Shown here piece after piece: positions 54,978 through 62,766 of a DNA stretch of 64,000 nucleotides. Within the stretch, counting starts at the first letter, position 1, and each line of letters opens with the position of its first letter. Under the pieces are notes generated by a model, which was given only the letters and a program-made list of their open reading frames with translations, had not been told where the DNA came from and ran no database searches. The position numbers were made by a program, and so were the translations under genes. This DNA comes from Lignipirellula cremea (GTDB taxonomy: Bacteria > Planctomycetota > Planctomycetia > Pirellulales > Pirellulaceae). The stretch spans positions 5,189,001-5,253,000 of the forward strand of contig NZ_CP036433.1 in NCBI RefSeq assembly GCF_007751035.1, written 5' to 3'.

Positions 54978-55376
54978 GGGGATGGGTTCCAGCAGAGTTG
55001 AGAAAACAGTTAAACGTCCTTCGCAAACTACCGATTTCCTGGCGTTACCACAACCGGCGACGGCCAGCCGGCCCCCCTGTTCGATTCTGGGGAAGAGAGA
55101 GCGAGAAACCACGTCGACCGCGCTGATGCCCCCGATCCTGGTGGAAAACGCTCTTTTCCCAAAGGGACGAAAGGCGTACGTTTTCTGGCGGTCCGCCCTG
55201 CGCGCTTGCCCGGCCCAGAAGATTGCGAAAACGAACGGCGTGATGCTTCCGTTGCAATCCGACCGGGGCGACACGCCAGCCGGAAGCGGACTCCAGCTGC
55301 GATCTACCGCGGCCGAAGGGAAACGTCATCAAGCGGCGGCCCCTGCCGGGACGCCATTGCCACCGAGGATCTTTCC
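54978..55376. other. Divergent intergenic region, trpC/secreted protein
   Basis: 399 bp between divergent starts. Open frames crossing it are extensions of the two neighbouring genes. No tryptophan attenuator, operator or clear promoter pair was recognised. Confidence 0.45.
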
Positions 55377-56423
55377 ATGCGTTCCAAATTCAAACGGGGA
55401 ACCGGGCTCGCAAGTCTGGCCTGGGGGATGCTCTCGCTGACCGCCCTGGCAGTCGAGCCCGATCTGACTCCGCCGCCCTTGCTCTCCCCGGTCGCCCCGG
55501 TCGCCCCGGTCGCTGCTCTGCGATCCGCGCCGCCAGCGCTAGCGCCGGCGGCAGCCATCCCGGCGCTCCCGCAGCAACTGGAACCCCGACTGCGGACGTT
55601 ACCGGAGCCTCCGCCTTTTCTGCTCCGCCCAGAAGCCGAAGCAGAGGAGCCGAAGCTGGCGACCCCGCCTGATGCACCTGAAGAGCCGCCGGCAGGCGTC
55701 GCCCCCTTCCAGTTCAGCGACGAACTGAACTCCCTGCTCAATGCGATTGTCCGCGCCAATGTGCCGCACACCTTTCAGGACGAACGCAAATGGGGCCGCA
55801 CCAAAGAAGTCTGGGCCGGCATTCGCTTGCGACGGGAAGGATTAAAGATCGAAACAGAGCGAAGGAAAAAAGTCGTCAACGACGGCGACTGGTGGCGCCA
55901 CGAAGCGGCCCTGCTGGGGCCGCAGAAAAACCTGCTGGTGCGGTTCCAGAACCCGGTCGAACAGGCCGATGGCAGTGTTGCCTTTGACGCCATTTTCTCG
56001 ACCCCTTTGCAAGTCCACAGTCGCTACGCCAAATGGGTGCAGGGCGTGCAACTGCTGTCGATCAGCGCCGATGCCCGGGCGACCATTCGCCTGGAAGTCC
56101 GGTGCGAAATGCGGGTGCAACTGGACCCGTCCAAACTGCCGCCCGACTTCGTGCTGCTGCCGCAAGCCACGGCGGCCCGACTGACGTTGTCGGACTTCCG
56201 ACTGGATCGCATCAGCAAGGTTGGCGGGGCCATCGCCAACGAAATTGGCGAAGCGGCCGAAGGGGTGCTGCGCGAGAAACTTGAGGACTACGAGCCCAAG
56301 CTGGTGCAAAAGATCAACGCAGCAATCGCCAAGAAAAAGGATCGCCTGCGGGTGTCGATGCAAGACATGCTCCAGTCGAAATGGAGCGACCTGACCACGC
56401 CCGCAACCGCCCAGGGCGAATGA
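55377..56423 (+). CDS. Secreted Pro/Ala-rich hypothetical protein
   Basis: A 348-residue exported protein with a signal peptide (GLASLAWGMLSLTALAVE). A low-complexity Pro/Ala/Glu-rich linker of about 80 residues includes three VAP repeats (SPVAPVAPVAAL). The folded domain from about 110 on contains DELNSLLNAIVRANVPHTFQ, VWAGIRLRREGLKIETERR and a helical, lysine-rich end (QKINAAIAKKKDRLRVSMQD). No known family was recognised; the linker suggests attachment at a distance from the membrane. GAGG stands nine bases before the ATG. It is convergent with tsaE, 37 bp away. Confidence 0.7.
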   Translation: MRSKFKRGTGLASLAWGMLSLTALAVEPDLTPPPLLSPVAPVAPVAALRSAPPALAPAAAIPALPQQLEPRLRTLPEPPPFLLRPEAEAEEPKLATPPDAPEEPPAGVAPFQFSDELNSLLNAIVRANVPHTFQDERKWGRTKEVWAGIRLRREGLKIETERRKKVVNDGDWWRHEAALLGPQKNLLVRFQNPVEQADGSVAFDAIFSTPLQVHSRYAKWVQGVQLLSISADARATIRLEVRCEMRVQLDPSKLPPDFVLLPQATAARLTLSDFRLDRISKVGGAIANEIGEAAEGVLREKLEDYEPKLVQKINAAIAKKKDRLRVSMQDMLQSKWSDLTTPATAQGE

Positions 56424-56460
56424 ACCGCCGGCCTCTTTCGTCGGCACATTCCCAGGCGGG

Positions 56461-56949
56461 CTACCCCGCCAAACGTTCCGCCAACCCGCTCAGCACGGCG
56501 GCGTAGCAGCCGGAAGGATCACGAAACGCAAAGCGTCGGCTGTTCTCGCCGCTGACTTCGATCGCGATTTCAAGCCGCTCCTCCGGCAGACAGGCATCGA
56601 CCCGATCGGCCCATTCGATCAGCGTGATGTCGTCGGATTCAAAGTACTCGTCGGGGCCAAGCTCCAGGAATTCATCGTCGTCGTTCAGTCGATAGGCGTC
56701 AAAGTGATGCAGTCGACGGCTGCCCTGGTAGTGCTGACAAAGGACAAAAGTCGGGCTGACGACCTCGTGCCGCGGCACGCCATACCCCGCAGCGAGCGCT
56801 TGCACCAGTCGCGTCTTGCCGGCGCCCAGGGTGCCCAGCAGCGCCACGACGCATCCCGACGGCAGAACCTCCGCCAGTGCTTGTCCCGCACGATCCGTGT
56901 CGGCGAGCGAATGGGCCTCGAACAAATAAGGGGATGCGGCGGCGCTCAT
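56461..56949 (-). CDS. tsaE: tRNA threonylcarbamoyladenosine biosynthesis ATPase TsaE
   Basis: A 162-residue P-loop protein needed with TsaB and TsaD for t6A37 modification of tRNAs reading ANN codons. Walker A is LLGTLGAGKTRLVQALA, followed by VVSPTFVLCQHYQG, LHHFDAYRLNDDDEFLELG and ITLIEWADRV, all standard. The gene starts 8 bp after the thiL stop, so thiL-tsaE is an operon, an arrangement often seen in bacteria for tsaE and a metabolic neighbour. Confidence 0.95.
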   Translation of the reverse strand: MSAAASPYLFEAHSLADTDRAGQALAEVLPSGCVVALLGTLGAGKTRLVQALAAGYGVPRHEVVSPTFVLCQHYQGSRRLHHFDAYRLNDDDEFLELGPDEYFESDDITLIEWADRVDACLPEERLEIAIEVSGENSRRFAFRDPSGCYAAVLSGLAERLAG

Positions 56950-56957
56950 GCTGTGAT

Positions 56958-57875
56958 TTACTCCGTGAAACGATGTTCAAACCCACGCGGCTCCAGGGCT
57001 TCCCGGCCATGCGGCGTACGTCGCCACAAACCGGGTCGGGCTATCATAACGCCGATCCGCGTGACGGGAACGCCCAAGGGCTGGTCGCGCAACAACTGCT
57101 CAGCCGCCCGCGGTGGGGCGGTGAAGATCAACTCAAAATCCTCGCCGTCGGCGAGCGCGTGGTCAAGTGCGGTCGACGGACCTACGCGGGCCGCCAGTTC
57201 CCGCGCTGCGGCCGAGATGGGGATCGCTTCCAGGTCTAGCTCCACCCCCAGCGAACTGGCCCGCGTGAGGCGGTCGAGGTCGATCAGCAGGCCATCGCTG
57301 ATGTCGGCCGCCGCGGATGCCTGGTAATCGCGGCGCAGCGTGATCGCTTCCTCTACGCGCGGCATAAAGTCAAAGTGCTTGCCCAGAATGCTGCCGCCTA
57401 GATCGCCTGTGACCAGGACATGATCGCCCTGCTGGGCCCCGCTGCGGCGGAGCAAGCCGCACGGCGTCGGTTCCCCCAGCACGGTGACAGAGATCGCCAG
57501 TTTGCCGTTCCAGCTGTTCGTATCGCCGCCAGCGATAGAAGTGGAATACTGCCGCGCCAACGGCGCCATGCCGGCATACAGCTGTTTGGCCAGGACGCCG
57601 CCGCCTTCACGCGGCAACAACAGGGAAACGAGCGCCGCCACGGGCCGCGCCGCCATGGCCGCCATGTCGCTCAGGTTGACGGCCAGCGCTTTCCGCCCGA
57701 TCCGCTGGGGGTCGCACTCGGCCAGAATGAAGTCAACCTCGTCGGTAATCATATCGACGGCGGCGACACAGTCTCCGCCCAGGCGGATCACCGCGGCGTC
57801 GTCGCCAATCCCGACCGGCACGCGATCGTCCGCCGGCTCGTTCCTTTGCAGGTACTCAATGAACGACCGCTCCAT
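56958..57875 (-). CDS. thiL: Thiamine-monophosphate kinase
   Basis: Phosphorylates thiamine monophosphate to the active diphosphate. The 305-residue protein has the PurM-like fold signatures VGIGDDAAVIRLGGDCVAAV (ATP/Mg site), AVNLSDMAAMAARPVAALVS, ISVTVLGEPTPCGLLRRSGA, VTGDLGGSILG and AAADISDGLLIDLDRL. The length is normal. It is cotranscribed with tsaE. No thiamine riboswitch was recognised in the 357 bp upstream. Confidence 0.95.
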   Translation of the reverse strand: MERSFIEYLQRNEPADDRVPVGIGDDAAVIRLGGDCVAAVDMITDEVDFILAECDPQRIGRKALAVNLSDMAAMAARPVAALVSLLLPREGGGVLAKQLYAGMAPLARQYSTSIAGGDTNSWNGKLAISVTVLGEPTPCGLLRRSGAQQGDHVLVTGDLGGSILGKHFDFMPRVEEAITLRRDYQASAAADISDGLLIDLDRLTRASSLGVELDLEAIPISAAARELAARVGPSTALDHALADGEDFELIFTAPPRAAEQLLRDQPLGVPVTRIGVMIARPGLWRRTPHGREALEPRGFEHRFTE

Positions 57876-58232
57876 GGGACAGGATTCGCCGCAAGGCGAT
57901 TCTCTTCTGGTTCGCTGATTTCTTTCCGGCCGGCAGGCCGACCCAAAGCGGAAGCGCCGACGTACTGCTTGTGCAAGGTCAACCGCCGCCCGACTGCCTG
58001 TGGTTATCGCAAAAAAGCGAGCCAGGAGCCAGCGGTCGGAACTGGCCTTCCGCCTTTTCGACCGGGGCGCCTATAATCCGCGGCAATCCTTCCCCTCTTC
58101 ACCGATGGCGACGGATAAAGAGCGGGCCGGGTATGCCGCTTGTCGATAATAGCATTGCCAGCAAGCCCTGGGCTGAATGACGGTCCGACCGGGATCTGGC
58201 GAGGAACTGAATATTTCTGCGAAGGAACGACA
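57876..58232. other. Divergent intergenic region, thiL/lipoprotein
   Basis: 357 bp. It contains a candidate plus-strand promoter (58048-58077). No THI-box-like sequence was seen on the thiL side. Confidence 0.45.
58048..58077 (+). promoter_or_regulatory. Candidate promoter for the small lipoprotein gene
   Basis: TTCCGC (58048-58053), an 18-bp spacer and a perfect TATAAT (58072-58077), 155 bp upstream of the start. The -35 match is weak. Confidence 0.3.
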
Positions 58233-58481
58233 ATGCGGCTCCTGATGATCGCCTTTACCATCCTGGCAGTTTCCGCCTCCGCCGGTTGCGGCATGACCCG
58301 CAATATCTTTTACCCCGGCAGCATTGAACAGCAGCAACGCTTCGCCACGCTGCATGACCCGTACCCGGACAATGTGGCCGGTCCCGAGGTCGTCGGCGGA
58401 CGGCCGCTTTCGTTCGCCAATCCCCAGCCGGAACCGGTCCGCAGCGACTACGCCCGCAACTATTTCATGTTCGGCCGCTAG
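58233..58481 (+). CDS. Small lipoprotein ending in a MITE target site
   Basis: An 82-residue protein with a lipoprotein signal (MRLLMIAFTILAVSASAGCG; lipobox SAGC). The mature part (NIFYPGSIEQQQRFATLHDP) ends in RSDYARNYFMFGR and resembles short uncharacterised planctomycete lipoproteins with a YPG/DPYPDN pattern. AAGGA precedes the ATG at 58233; the longer frame from 58140 is not supported. The stop TAG is part of the CTAG (58478-58481) that flanks the first MITE-A of the array, so the element sits exactly at the end of the gene. Confidence 0.75.
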   Translation: MRLLMIAFTILAVSASAGCGMTRNIFYPGSIEQQQRFATLHDPYPDNVAGPEVVGGRPLSFANPQPEPVRSDYARNYFMFGR

Positions 58482-58605
58482 TGGTGCGTCAATCTTCAAT
58501 CTTAGAGTGAGTGATTTCGGCCGTGCTGCTGTGCTGCCAAAAAAACCGGGGGTTAGCGCCCGGCGGCTGATTGAGAGAAACCTGATTTTATGGTTTGACG
58601 CACCA
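58482..58605 (+). mobile_element. MITE-A, array copy A1
   Basis: Ends TGGTGCGTCAA...TTGACGCACCA. Flanks CTAG (with the lipoprotein stop) and CGAG. Array copies A2-A4 lie at 58839-58962, 59196-59319 and 59553-59677. Confidence 0.85.
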
Positions 58606-58609
58606 CGAG

Positions 58610-58734
58610 TGCTGCGTCAAGGCAAAGAGTTCGGGTTCTTCCCATTAGCCGTTTTGGCGATAGCCACGGTTAACTAAAAGGAACAGCGGCTCGCGCGAAA
58701 ATGGCCAAACCTGAAATGGAAACTTGACGCACCA
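58610..58734 (+). mobile_element. MITE-B, array copy B1
   Basis: A 125-bp element whose ends (TGCTGCGTCAAGG and CTTGACGCACCA) match MITE-A but whose interior is unrelated. Flanks CGAG and CTAG. Copies B2 and B3 lie at 58967-59091 and 59324-59448. None was seen outside the array. Confidence 0.7.
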
Positions 58735-58738
58735 CTAG

Positions 58739-58834
58739 TGCAAGTTCTTCGGCAGAGGACTGGGTTGCAAGTTGGTGCGGGAGCATGAAGGCAAAGGGAC
58801 TTGTGGCCCAGTCCGCCACCGTGTTCCCTGAAGG
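58739..58834 (+). repeat. Repeat C, array copy C1
   Basis: A 96-bp unit with the inverted pair GGACTGGG/CCCAGTCC. It holds a 20-bp block found inverted in repeat D (9955-9974) and partly at 6547. Further copies at 59096-59191 and 59453-59548. Confidence 0.65.
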
Positions 58835-59717
58835 CTAGTGGTGCGTCAATCTTCAATCTTCGAGTGAGCGATTTCGGCCGTGCTGCTGTGCTGCCAAGAA
58901 AACCGTGGGCTAGCGCCCGGCGGCTGATTGAGAGAAACCTGTTATTATGGTTTGACGCACCACGAGTGCTGCGTCAAGGCAAAGAGTTCGGGTTCTTCCA
59001 ATTAGCCGTTTTGGCGATAGCCACGGTTAACTAAAAGGAACAGCGGCTCGCGCGAAAATGACCAAACCTGAAATGGAAACTTGACGCACCACTAGTGCAA
59101 GTTCTTCGGCAGAGGACTGGGTTGCAAGTTGGTGCGGGAGCATGAAGGCAAAGGGACTTGTGGCCCAGTCCACCACCGTGTTCCCTGAAGGCTAGTGCTG
59201 CGTCAAACTTCAATCTTAGAGTGAGTGATTTCGGCCGTGCTGCTGTGCTGCCAAAAAAACCGGGGGCTAGAGCCCGGCGGCTGATTGAGAGAAACCTGAT
59301 TTTATGGTTTGACGCACCACGAGTACTGCGTCAAGGCAAAGAGTTCGGGTTCTTCCAATTAGCCGTTTTGGCGATAGCCACGGTTAACTAAAAGGAACAG
59401 CGGCTCGCGCGAAAATGGCCAAACCTGAAATGGAAACTTGACGCACCACTAGTGCAAGTTCTTCGGCAGAGGACTGGGTTGCAAGTTGGTGCGGGAGCAT
59501 GAAGGCAAAGGAACTTGTGGCCCAGTCCACCACCGTGTTCCCTGAAGGCTAGTGGTGCGTCAATCTTCAATCTTAGAGTGAGCGATTTCGGCCGTGCTGC
59601 TGTGCTGCCAAAAAAACCGGGGGCTAGCGACCCGGCGGCTGATTGAGAGAAACCTGATTTTATGGTTTGAGGCACCACGAGTGTCAGAGTCGACGGCGAC
59701 AGCTTAGAAGGAAGCCG

Positions 59718-60608
59718 TTAGCGGAGATAGACGCCAGGGTTGTACGGGTAGTAGCTCCGGCGGCGACCGCCGAAACGCCATTCGATGCCGGCGGTTAGCG
59801 AGATATTCTGCATCATGCTGACGTTCGGTCCGCCAAACGCAATGTTGTCGTGCAGGTCGAAGCGAACGGCCGCCCAGGGTTTCCAGAAGTACTTGATACC
59901 GACGCCAAGCGGTAACTGGAACGTGCTTTCGCTGTAGTGCCGGCCCTGCTCATCGTAAAAGTTGAACTGGGCCAGTCCTGCGCCCAGAGAAAAGTAGGGC
60001 CGCCAGCGATCGTCGCCCAGTGGGTAGTAGACCACGTGGAAGTCGAAGAACTGCACTTCATTCCGCCGCGGCGCTGGTCCATTGGGATAACCAATGTCGG
60101 TATCGGCGATCGCGTAGCGGGCCTCGACGCCCCAACTGTCGGCCATGTCGGCGCCAATTCTTATGCCGCCGAGAAATCCAGCCCCGCCGCGGACCTGGCT
60201 GCCGAGCGGATTGTCGGTGAACAGGCCGCCCACAATCATGTCGGCATGATAAGGCCGATTCAGCCAGCTGGAACCGACCAGCGGCTCCTGGGGAGCCCAG
60301 AGACCCGTACCGCTCCAGGGCGCCAGGCTGTGCAAACGGTGGCCGAACCAGCCCTGGGAGATAAAGTCGTCGCCTCTGCCGCCGCGATAGCGCCGGCCAG
60401 CGCCAGGGCTCCAGCCGTCATCGCAGCTCTCGCCAAAACTTTCAGTCGGGGGCTGTTCATCCGCGAAGTATTCGTCGGGCCCCAGCAGGTAGTCGTCATC
60501 AAAGGCAGGCTGACGAAGACCGGGCGATTCCCCTTGCGCAGCACGTTCCCCCACGCTGAAAATCAGCGGCATAAAAAGCAGCAGGAGCCAGCAGTGCTTG
60601 CAACGCAT
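59718..60608 (-). CDS. Outer-membrane beta-barrel protein
   Basis: A 296-residue exported protein with a signal peptide (HCWLLLLFMPLIFSVGERAA). An acidic, glycine-rich stretch (SCDDGWSPGAGRRYRGGRGD) precedes a C-terminal barrel of about 180 residues with alternating strands (MIVGGLFTDNPLGSQVRGG, AGFLGGIRIGADMADSWGVE, YFSLGAGLAQFNFYDEQGRH). The barrel includes a late SLTAGIEWRFGGRRRSYYPY strand typical of OmpA/OmpW-like porins. Probably an outer-membrane structural or pore protein; the ligand is unknown. AAGG stands eight bases before the ATG. Confidence 0.8.
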   Translation of the reverse strand: MRCKHCWLLLLFMPLIFSVGERAAQGESPGLRQPAFDDDYLLGPDEYFADEQPPTESFGESCDDGWSPGAGRRYRGGRGDDFISQGWFGHRLHSLAPWSGTGLWAPQEPLVGSSWLNRPYHADMIVGGLFTDNPLGSQVRGGAGFLGGIRIGADMADSWGVEARYAIADTDIGYPNGPAPRRNEVQFFDFHVVYYPLGDDRWRPYFSLGAGLAQFNFYDEQGRHYSESTFQLPLGVGIKYFWKPWAAVRFDLHDNIAFGGPNVSMMQNISLTAGIEWRFGGRRRSYYPYNPGVYLR

Positions 60609-60746
60609 GGCGCAGCCTTGAAGGACGCAAAACGGCGGCCAGATTCGCCGAGGAAAAGCGGGCCGAGTATGGCGACGCGTCCCGAATCCGTCAACGTCGA
60701 TTTGTCGGCGTTTTGCCCCTGCTGTTGCGTCCTTCCCGGCGATCGG

Positions 60747-61496
60747 TTATCCGGCTGAAGTCGGGCAGACTTCGGCGTTCCACACCACCACGTCCAGACG
60801 CTTTGCAAAATGCAGAAGGGGCGGGCTGTCAGGCAGGTCGATGTTCCACGGCGAAAGCATGGTGTTGTTGGTAATCGTGGCTGCGGCAGGCTGCAGGGGC
60901 CAGGGGACGTGCTGCACTTCGTTCCGCAAAATCCGTCCGTCGGGCGATTGGGCGTACAGGCAGTAGCGTTCCGTCAGCCAGCTTTCCAGCGTGCCCGGCT
61001 GCGACGCATACACGTCGCCGGTGGGACGCCAGGTCGCTTCAAACGCTGCGTCTCCCTGCGTGCGTCGAGAGTAATAGTGGTAAGTATCGCCTTCCTGTTT
61101 CAGGCTCATCTGAGCTCGATAGTAGGGCAGGTAAAAGAACCGGCTTGCCGCCCAGATGGCGAGCGGGTTGGTCGCGTCGAGGCTCAAAAACCAGACACCC
61201 GGCTTGCCCTCGGTTTCAACGTACGTCCGCACATTGATCTCGGGAAAGGCAGAAATCCAGGGCATGTCGGGCAAGGGTCGCCGCATGACGCCCGCCATGC
61301 GGAAGGGAACAATGCCGATCCAGGCCGAACCGTCGAATTCTTGCAGTTCGACCTCCCGCGGCACACAAGAACGAAGAACGTCTGCCGGAACGGGCCAGTG
61401 CATGAACAGCAAGTCGCGCCACGACTGACGCCAGGTCCACGGGCTGGCCGGGGCTTTCCAGGGGCGATGATCTGTCTGCGAGAAAGCCGAATGCAT
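60747..61496 (-). CDS. DUF2071 (YqjF-like) family protein
   Basis: A 249-residue soluble protein of DUF2071. Signatures are WRDLLFMHWPVPADVLRSCV, EVELQEFDGSAWIGIVPFRM, AFPEINVRTYVETEGKPGVW and FLSLDATNPLAIWAASRFFY. The fold is related to acetoacetate-decarboxylase-like barrels, but the family has no established activity known to me. It is encoded 138 bp upstream of the beta-barrel gene on the same strand. A reversed MITE-A copy begins 35 bp upstream of its start and may influence its expression. Confidence 0.88.
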   Translation of the reverse strand: MHSAFSQTDHRPWKAPASPWTWRQSWRDLLFMHWPVPADVLRSCVPREVELQEFDGSAWIGIVPFRMAGVMRRPLPDMPWISAFPEINVRTYVETEGKPGVWFLSLDATNPLAIWAASRFFYLPYYRAQMSLKQEGDTYHYYSRRTQGDAAFEATWRPTGDVYASQPGTLESWLTERYCLYAQSPDGRILRNEVQHVPWPLQPAAATITNNTMLSPWNIDLPDSPPLLHFAKRLDVVVWNAEVCPTSAG

Positions 61497-61531
61497 GAGC
61501 GGATCCGCCAGAAAAAGGGAAAGGTTGCTAG

Positions 61532-61654
61532 TGGCGCGTCAAACCATAAAATCAGGTTTCTCTAAATCAGCCATTGGGCGCTAGCCCCCGGTTTTTTGGC
61601 AGCACAGCAGCACGGCCGAAATCGCTCACTCTAAGATTGAAGTTTGACGCACCA
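61532..61654 (-). mobile_element. MITE-A copy in reverse orientation
   Basis: A 123-bp copy, flanked by CTAG (61528-61531) and CTGG (61655-61658). Next to the central hairpin it has CCATTGGG in place of the usual CCGCCGGG; CCATTGGG otherwise occurs at the inner border of the IS ends. The hairpin is weakened by this change. Confidence 0.8.
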
Positions 61655-61658
61655 CTGG

Positions 61659-61931
61659 TCGCCCGGTACTCCCCGCAAAAGGACGGGTCAATTAACCCAT
61701 TTCGTAGCGAGGGAAGTCATTTCGTCACCGCCGCAGCTAAGGCCGGGCGGGCAGGCGACGAATGCAAGAATATCGGGCGATGGCGCCAATTGCCTTCTAA
61801 TTCCGATCTCCGATGCGGTTGTAACGGCGGGTTCGATTGTATTTCCCGTCGGCAGGCGATAAAAATAGAGAAAGGGACGATCCCCTTCCATTGCTGCCTG
61901 AGAAACCCCTCGAATCCCAAGGGAAGTCGTT
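61659..61931. other. Intergenic region upstream of the small secreted protein
   Basis: Together with the MITE this fills the 435 bp between the DUF2071 and next genes. Nothing was recognised; a T-loop-like GGTTCGATT near 61826 is not part of a tRNA. Confidence 0.4.
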
Positions 61932-62429
61932 ATGAAATCGCTCGCTCTCAGTTTACTTACTGTTTTACTGGCAGCCGCACCGGTCTGGGCCGAAGCGCCT
62001 GCGAAGCCGGATCAGGCGGAATTGTTCCAGCAGTTTGAGAAAACCCTTTCCGGCGCCCGGCTTGTCGGCAACTTTACCGTGACGGGAAAAGACACCGACA
62101 AATTGCGGAAGGAAGAATACGTGATCACCAGCGTCACCAAGTTAGACGAAGGCGACTACTGGCTGTTCAAAGCGAGAATCAAATATGGCGAGCATGACCT
62201 TGAAGTGCCAATGCCGCTGCAGGTGAAGTGGGCAGGCGACACCCCCGTGATCACCCTCGACGAAGTCAAGATTCCCGGCCTGGGCACGTTCAACTCGCGC
62301 GTGGTGATCGAAAACGGCAAGTATGCGGGCACCTGGACCCACGGCAAAGTCGGCGGCCACCTGTTTGGCGTGATTGTTCCCCTGGACGAGAACAAAGAGA
62401 AGCCGGCCAAAGATTCGGAAACGAACTAA
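61932..62429 (+). CDS. Small secreted protein, function unknown
   Basis: A 165-residue exported protein. The signal peptide (MKSLALSLLTVLLAAAPVWA) is followed by one compact beta-rich domain: NFTVTGKDTDKLRKEEYVIT, WLFKARIKYGEHDLEVPMPL, PVITLDEVKIPGLGTFNSRV and YAGTWTHGKVGGHLFGVIV. Such proteins are common in planctomycetes with no assigned role; the lipocalin-like strand pattern is only an impression. AAGGGAAG stands before the ATG. It is followed at 337 bp by another secreted protein gene on the same strand. Confidence 0.8.
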   Translation: MKSLALSLLTVLLAAAPVWAEAPAKPDQAELFQQFEKTLSGARLVGNFTVTGKDTDKLRKEEYVITSVTKLDEGDYWLFKARIKYGEHDLEVPMPLQVKWAGDTPVITLDEVKIPGLGTFNSRVVIENGKYAGTWTHGKVGGHLFGVIVPLDENKEKPAKDSETN

Positions 62430-62766
62430 CCCGACGGTTCGGGAAACTTTGGTCGAAAGAAACGGGCCAACCGCCTGGTCAGGGGCATACCCACACGCTG
62501 CAGAGCGCGCCCTGAACAGGCGGCCATTAGGGGTTGCGCAAAGCTGCAGCGTGCGCACGCAGAAAACGTGGTATATTTTTGTCTGGCGTCGATGTCGAAA
62601 ACATTGGAGAATGTAGGGGCCAATCGCCCTGTACCGGTTATCTGACTCGGCAAACTCGGGCAGGGCATCGTGGAAAGTCGCCTGATTCGTCCCGCCTGCC
62701 CCCCACATCTGCTTGCCGCTGAAGAAGAATCGGAAACCTGGAACAAGCCCGGAAGGCGTAGCTCAA
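62430..62766. other. Intergenic region between two secreted protein genes
   Basis: 337 bp. A GTGCGCAC palindrome and an A/T-rich TGGTATATTTTTG stretch near 62570 may mark a promoter, without a clear -35/-10 pair. No gene was recognised. Confidence 0.4.

Larger units (their letters stand above)
58478..59681 (+). repeat. Tandem array of a 357-bp composite unit (MITE-A, MITE-B, repeat C), about 3.4 copies
   Basis: Order A1-B1-C1-A2-B2-C2-A3-B3-C3-A4. CTAG recurs at 58478, 58835, 59192 and 59549, exactly 357 bp apart. Within each unit A (about 124 bp), B (125 bp) and C (96 bp) are separated by CGAG or CTAG tetranucleotides. The units are nearly identical, with scattered point changes, and A4 has a one-base insertion. 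After A4 the pattern stops at CGAG (59678-59681). Short open frames in the array are chance readings of the repeat. Confidence 0.9.

Noticed and set aside
58324-59391. Repeated short open frames with the peptide FGRAAVLPKKP
   Set aside because: They are chance readings through MITE-A copies; they have no ribosome-binding sites and differ in frame and ends.
58478-59681. CRISPR-like array
   Set aside because: The repeating unit is 357 bp with no variable spacers; units are identical composites of mobile repeats and no cas gene is present.
61800-61860. tRNA-like T-loop GGTTCGATT
   Set aside because: The flanking bases do not form a 5-bp T-stem and no acceptor, D or anticodon stems can be drawn.
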